Origin: Alphaproteobacteria bacterium
Lineage (GTDB): Bacteria; Pseudomonadota; Alphaproteobacteria; Caulobacterales; Caulobacteraceae
DNA: 63,105 bases
Reading direction: 5' to 3'
Assembly (NCBI GenBank): GCA_025359785.1
Contig: JANYET010000054.1
Location: 1 to 63,105, forward strand
In this document: positions 60,907 through 63,105 of the stretch, piece after piece
Position numbering within the stretch: position 1 is the stretch's first letter
How the letters are laid out: every line of letters begins with the position of its first letter
Program-made: the position numbers and the translations under genes
Notes under the pieces: model-generated
What the model was told of the DNA's origin: nothing
Seen by the model: only the letters and a program-made list of their open reading frames with translations
Databases searched by the model: none

Positions 60907-61731
60907 ATGGCTTTTGAGGCAAGCGACTACGAGACCATCGCCGTGGCGCGGCGCGACCACGTCGCGATCCTGACGCTGAACCGGCCGGAGCGGCTGAACG
61001 CCATCAACCGCGACATGATGCGCGAGCTGCCCGAGGCGGTGGCCGCCCTGAAAGCCGACGACGACGTGCGCGCCCTGGTGGTCACCGGCGCGGGCCGGGG
61101 CTTCTGCGCCGGCGCCGACCTGCTGGGCGCGGGTCAGGCGGTGGCCGGCGATGCGCCGCCGCTGACCAGCCAGTTCGACCGGATCGACGAGATGGGCTGG
61201 GTCGGGCGCTGGGCGACGATGTGGGCCGGCTTCGACAAACCGACCATCGGCGCAATCAACGGCGTGGCCGCGGGGGCCGGCATGTCCACGGCGCTGGCCT
61301 GCGACGTGCGCATCGGTTGCGAGGCGAGCCGCTTCAAGACCGTCTTCATTGAACGCTCCCTGTCGCCCGACAGCGGCATGAGCTTCTTCCTGCCCCGCAT
61401 CGTGGGCTACGCGGCCGCGGCCGACCTGATCTTCACGTCTCGCGCCGTCGACGCCGACGAGGCGCTGAAACTGGGCCTTCTGAACCGCCTGGCGGCGACC
61501 GGCGACCTACTCGACGCCGCGGTCGCCTACGCCAATGAGATGACCCGATGGCCGCCGGTGGCCATGCGCGCGGCCAAGCGCGTCCTGCAGCACAACACCG
61601 ACGCCGAGCTGGAAGCCGCTCTGCGCTACGAGACTGCGGGCCTGTCCTACGCCCGCCGCGCGCCCAATGACGTCAAGGAATCCCGCGCCTCGTTCTTGGA
61701 AAAGCGCCCCGGCCTCTACACAGGAACCTGA
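60907..61731 (+). CDS. Enoyl-CoA hydratase/isomerase family protein
   Basis: A 274-aa crotonase-fold enzyme. NRPERLNAINRDM, oxyanion loop GAGRGFCAGADLLGA, and PTIGAINGVAAGAGMSTALACDVRIG are typical; the catalytic region includes ERSLSPDSGMSFFLPRIVG. The Asp in this loop rather than the paired Glu residues suggests a hydratase/isomerase subgroup like PaaG rather than classical FadB. ATG 60907 has GGAGGAG upstream. Glutaryl-CoA dehydrogenase follows after 76 nt, so both may work in aromatic or lysine catabolism. Confidence 0.9.
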   Translation: MAFEASDYETIAVARRDHVAILTLNRPERLNAINRDMMRELPEAVAALKADDDVRALVVTGAGRGFCAGADLLGAGQAVAGDAPPLTSQFDRIDEMGWVGRWATMWAGFDKPTIGAINGVAAGAGMSTALACDVRIGCEASRFKTVFIERSLSPDSGMSFFLPRIVGYAAAADLIFTSRAVDADEALKLGLLNRLAATGDLLDAAVAYANEMTRWPPVAMRAAKRVLQHNTDAELEAALRYETAGLSYARRAPNDVKESRASFLEKRPGLYTGT

Positions 61732-61807
61732 AGATGTGTCGCCAAGGGGCTACACGGGACCCTGATATCCGGTCATAAGCCGCCGCATTGCTTCTGGAGA
61801 TTTTCCG

Positions 61808-62998
61808 ATGCCCCTCGACACGGCCGCCGATCAGAAGACCTTCCGCTGGGACGATCCCCTGGACCTCGCCTCGCGTCTTTCCGAGGACGAACGGATGGTG
61901 TGGGAATCGGCGCGCGCCTATGCCCGCGACAAGCTGTTGCCCCGGGTGGTCTCGGCCTATGCCGAGGAGCGGTTCGACCGCGAGATCATGACCGAGATGG
62001 GCGCGCTGGGGTTCCTGGGCCCGACGCTTCCGGAAAAGTACGGCTGCGCCGAGGTCAATCACGTGGCCTACGGCCTGATCGCCCGCGAGATCGAGGCGGT
62101 CGATAGTGGCTACCGCTCGGCGATGAGCGTGCAGTCGTCCCTGGTCATGTACCCGATCTACGCCTTCGGGTCGGAAGAGCAGCGGATGAAGTACCTGCCC
62201 GGCATGGCCGCCGGCACGATCATTGGCTGTTTCGGCCTGACCGAGAGCGACGGCGGGTCAGACCCGGCCTCGATGCGCACCGTGGCCAAGAAGGTCGACG
62301 GCGGCTTCGTGCTGAACGGCGCGAAGATGTGGATTACCAATGCGCCGGTGAGCGACGTCTGCCTGGTCTGGGCCAAGCTGGAAGGCGTGATCCGCGGCTT
62401 CCTGGTGGATCGCGGGTCGGAAGGCCTGACGACGCCGAAGATCATGAACAAGCTCTCCTTGCGCGCCTCGGTGACCGGTGAGATCGCGCTGGCCGATGTC
62501 TTCGTGCCGGAAGACATGATGCTGCCGAACGTGTCGGGCCTGCGCGGGCCGTTCTCGTGTCTGAACAAGGCGCGCTATGGCATCGCCTGGGGCGCCATGG
62601 GCGCGGCCGAGTTCTGCCTGCACGCCAGCCGGGAATACACCCAGACGCGCAAGGTGTTCGGCAAGCCGCTGGCCGCGCGCCAGCTGGTGCAGAAGAAGCT
62701 CGCCGACATGCAGACCGAGATCGCGCTGGGTTTCGAGGGCGCTCTGGCGCTCGGCCGGCTGATCGATCAGGGCGCCTGGGTTCCCGAGGCCATCAGTCTG
62801 ATGAAGCGCAACAATTGCGGGAAGGCCTTGGCCATCGCCCGCGAGGCCCGCGACATCCATGGCGGCAACGGCATCTCCGGCGAGTACCACGTGATGCGAC
62901 ACGCCGCGAACCTGGAGACGGTCAACACCTATGAAGGCGCCCACGACGTCCACGCCCTGATCCTTGGCCGCGCCATCACCGGCGAGAACGCCTTCTAG
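61808..62998 (+). CDS. gcdH: Acyl-CoA dehydrogenase, glutaryl-CoA dehydrogenase type
   Basis: A 396-aa flavoprotein. [50 protein letters not shown] and [17 protein letters not shown] mark the glutaryl-CoA dehydrogenase subgroup. The catalytic Glu is in [20 protein letters not shown]. It would convert glutaryl-CoA to crotonyl-CoA in lysine, tryptophan or benzoate breakdown, consistent with the upstream enoyl-CoA hydratase. The ATG is preceded by TGGAGATTTTCCG. Confidence 0.92.
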   Translation: MPLDTAADQKTFRWDDPLDLASRLSEDERMVWESARAYARDKLLPRVVSAYAEERFDREIMTEMGALGFLGPTLPEKYGCAEVNHVAYGLIAREIEAVDSGYRSAMSVQSSLVMYPIYAFGSEEQRMKYLPGMAAGTIIGCFGLTESDGGSDPASMRTVAKKVDGGFVLNGAKMWITNAPVSDVCLVWAKLEGVIRGFLVDRGSEGLTTPKIMNKLSLRASVTGEIALADVFVPEDMMLPNVSGLRGPFSCLNKARYGIAWGAMGAAEFCLHASREYTQTRKVFGKPLAARQLVQKKLADMQTEIALGFEGALALGRLIDQGAWVPEAISLMKRNNCGKALAIAREARDIHGGNGISGEYHVMRHAANLETVNTYEGAHDVHALILGRAITGENAF

Positions 62999-63083
62999 CG
63001 CGTCCGATCGGCCAGGTTTGGGCGACCAACCTTACGTTTACGTCTCGCAGCTACGATCACGCGATCTTTGGGGGTGACCTTCC

Positions 63084-63105
63084 ATGGCCCGAAAAAGCGC
63101 GTCAG
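63084..63105 (+). CDS. 5' end of a gene cut by the window edge
   Basis: ATG 63084 (MARKSAS...) follows GGGGGTGACC and stays open to the last base. Only seven residues are visible. The basic N-terminus would suit a DNA-binding regulator such as TetR, but that is a guess. Confidence 0.4.

Overview
The window is high-GC alphaproteobacterial chromosome, most likely from the Caulobacteraceae (Phenylobacterium or Caulobacter type). The call rests on a ChpT phosphotransferase, a complete PhyR-NepR-EcfG-PhyK general stress locus, SapC, large TonB-dependent receptors, frequent TTG/GTG starts and tightly overlapping operons. I see no rRNA, convincing tRNA, CRISPR array, transposase or prophage. This is mostly housekeeping chromosome with a signalling-rich right half.

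Layout. 0.2-10 kb: nrdA with probable NrdR boxes, putA, a polyproline OmpA protein and a CPA2 antiporter. 10-19 kb: PCu(A)C copper chaperone, M13 peptidase, the hisS-hisZ-hisG operon behind a histidine-rich leader peptide and attenuator, and pgi. 18.7-31 kb: DsbD/ScsB-type reductase with a redoxin, MaoC-type proteins, SapC, a class A acid phosphatase, aguA-aguB for agmatine to putrescine, and an Oar-like TonB receptor. 31-43 kb: secreted MsrA, scoAB, a second CPA2 antiporter, a 2OG-Fe(II) oxygenase, a TadG-like vWA protein, a FAH/zeta-GST/carbonic anhydrase operon, gamma-glutamyltransferase and a class III CoA-transferase.

43-57 kb is the regulatory core. It holds an HWE kinase, a YqjD/YqjE-like pair, a DUF1328 protein, a small-protein/lipid-kinase/phosphoesterase operon, an OmpA-like lipoprotein, phyR, nepR-ecfG-phyK, an entericidin, a CheY-CheR pair, chpT and cysQ. 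By eye I found six perfect GGAAC-N16-CGTT motifs and one near match. All sit just upstream of genes in this block, so the stress sigma factor appears to control its own locus and a neighbouring envelope-stress set. 57-63 kb: PiuC and a siderophore receptor under a probable Fur box, enoyl-CoA hydratase, glutaryl-CoA dehydrogenase, and the first codons of another gene.

The most notable non-coding structures are the his leader/attenuator, the EcfG promoter cluster, a compact three-way-junction fold upstream of the his operon, a terminated hairpin-rich region beside phyR, duplicated 3' ends of two genes, palindromes inserted in frame in putA, and several dispersed palindromic repeats.
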